In this document: positions 32,533 to 33,444 of the stretch, one piece after another
How positions within the stretch are numbered: the stretch's first letter is position 1
Layout: each line of letters opens with the position of its first letter
Source of the DNA: Phenylobacterium sp.
Lineage (GTDB): Bacteria; Pseudomonadota; Alphaproteobacteria; Caulobacterales; Caulobacteraceae
Reading direction: 5' to 3'
DNA: 33,444 nt
NCBI RefSeq assembly: GCF_030680185.1
Contig: NZ_JAUXVZ010000042.1
Location: 1-33,444 of the forward strand
The notes under the pieces: generated by a model
Databases searched by the model: none
Seen by the model: only the letters and a program-made list of their open reading frames with translations
What the model was told of the DNA's origin: nothing
Program-made: the position numbers and the translations under genes

Positions 32533-33444
32533 TCAGGCGGCCTGCAGGTCGGCGGCTAGGGACTCAAAGGCCCAGTCGAGCCAGGGGGTCAGGGCCTCCA
32601 GGTCGGAGGTCTCCACCGTGGCGCCGCACCAGATGCGCAGGCCGGGAGGGGCGTCGCGATAGCCGCCGATGTCCAGGGCCACGCCTTCCTTCTCGAGGGT
32701 CGAGGCGAGCTTCTTGGCGAAATCGGCCTGGGCGGCCTCGTCCAGGGACGTGACCTTCGGATCGACGACCTTCAGGCACACCGAGGTGTTGGACCGGATG
32801 GCCGGATCGGCCGCCAGGAACTCGACCCAGGACGTCTTGTCCACCCAGCGGGCCAGGACATCGAGATTGGCGTCGGCGCGCCGGCGCATTTCGGCCAGGC
32901 CGCCAATGCGCTCGCCCCATTTCAGGGCGTCGATGGCGTCTTCCACACACAGCATGGAGGGCGTGTTGATGGTGGCGCCCTCGAAGATCTCGAGGTTCAC
33001 CTTGCCGCCCTTGGTCATGCGGAACAGCTTGGGCATCGGCCAGGCCGGGGCGTAGCTCTCCAGGCGGGCGACGGCGCGGGGCGACAGGATCAGCACGCCG
33101 TGCGCGGCCTCGCCGCCGAGCGCCTTCTGCCAGGAGAAGGTCACCACATCGAGCTTGGTCCAGGGCAGGTCCTGCGCAAACGCCGCGCTGGTGGCGTCGC
33201 AGATGGTGACGCCCTCGCGGTCGTCGGCGATGAAGTCGCCGTTCGGGACCCGCACGCCCGAGGTGGTGCCGTTCCAGGTGAAGACCAGGTCGGCGTCCTT
33301 GCGCACCTTGGTCAGGTCCGGCAACTCGCCATAGGGGGCCGACAGGACCTCCGCCTCGATCTTCAGCTGCTTGGTCACGTCGGTGACCCAGTCCTTGCCG
33401 AAGCTCTCGAAGGCCAGCAGCTGCACGGGCCGCGCGCCCAGCAT
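32533..33444 (-). CDS. serC: phosphoserine aminotransferase, 5' end outside the window
   Basis: PLP enzyme converting 3-phosphohydroxypyruvate to phosphoserine. Only the C-terminal 303 or so residues are in the window; the family is about 380-390 long, and the Met at the window edge (MLGARPVQ) is internal. Visible are [13 protein letters not shown], the [13 protein letters not shown] cofactor region, and the PLP-lysine segment [16 protein letters not shown]. It is followed by serA on the same strand, as expected for a serine synthesis operon. Confidence 0.95.
   Translation of the reverse strand: MLGARPVQLLAFESFGKDWVTDVTKQLKIEAEVLSAPYGELPDLTKVRKDADLVFTWNGTTSGVRVPNGDFIADDREGVTICDATSAAFAQDLPWTKLDVVTFSWQKALGGEAAHGVLILSPRAVARLESYAPAWPMPKLFRMTKGGKVNLEIFEGATINTPSMLCVEDAIDALKWGERIGGLAEMRRRADANLDVLARWVDKTSWVEFLAADPAIRSNTSVCLKVVDPKVTSLDEAAQADFAKKLASTLEKEGVALDIGGYRDAPPGLRIWCGATVETSDLEALTPWLDWAFESLAADLQAA

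Noticed and set aside
1..33444. CRISPR arrays, prophage genes, insertion sequences, rRNA
   Set aside because: No regularly spaced repeats, no transposase, integrase or phage structural genes, and no rRNA sequence were seen in the window.

Overview
The window looks like a chromosomal segment of an alphaproteobacterium of the Caulobacterales, probably a Phenylobacterium or Caulobacter relative. The grounds are high GC with strong GC3 bias, the order ffh-rpsP-rimM/trmD-rplS followed by leuC/leuD/leuB, asd and serA-serC, a UrcA-family exoprotein, a CYP153-like P450, and dispersed GC-rich palindromic repeats between genes. No 16S rRNA or other decisive marker is present, so the genus is an inference.

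Layout. 1-5375 holds the signal recognition particle GTPase gene ffh and the S16/RimM/TrmD/L19 ribosomal-tRNA modification cluster. It is interrupted by an opposite-strand acyl-CoA thioesterase II gene and closed by a strong intrinsic terminator. 5388-7887 (minus) holds a LysR regulator and an MFS transporter. 7993-12295 (plus) is a tightly packed leucine operon in which a two-domain VOC protein sits between leuC and leuD and an ABM-fold protein between leuD and leuB. 12308-17262 (minus) holds a GNAT protein, a large M16 zinc peptidase lipoprotein and a translationally coupled TPR protein. 17397-19633 (minus) holds small genes: UrcA protein, histidine phosphatase, methyltransferase, PaaI-type thioesterase. 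19815-23628 holds asd, rarD, a CHCC zinc-finger protein and an ABC-transporter ATPase. A tRNA-Arg(CCG) follows at 23711-23787.

The accessory part is 23877-27543. It is a compact restriction-modification cassette with lower GC: two divergent but related C5-cytosine methyltransferases and an Mrr-like PD-(D/E)xK endonuclease, all overlapping on the minus strand and ending 89 bases after the tRNA. The two methyltransferases share an unusual target-recognition region, which suggests one enzyme per strand of an asymmetric site. This is the best candidate for something not described in detail.

27907-33444 returns to the host-like composition: a CYP153-like P450, a Nudix hydrolase with a basic tail, a frameshifted small cysteine-rich secreted protein, a ParB/sulfiredoxin-fold protein, serA, and a serC gene cut by the window edge. 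Several intergenic gaps carry pairs of inverted dispersed repeats.
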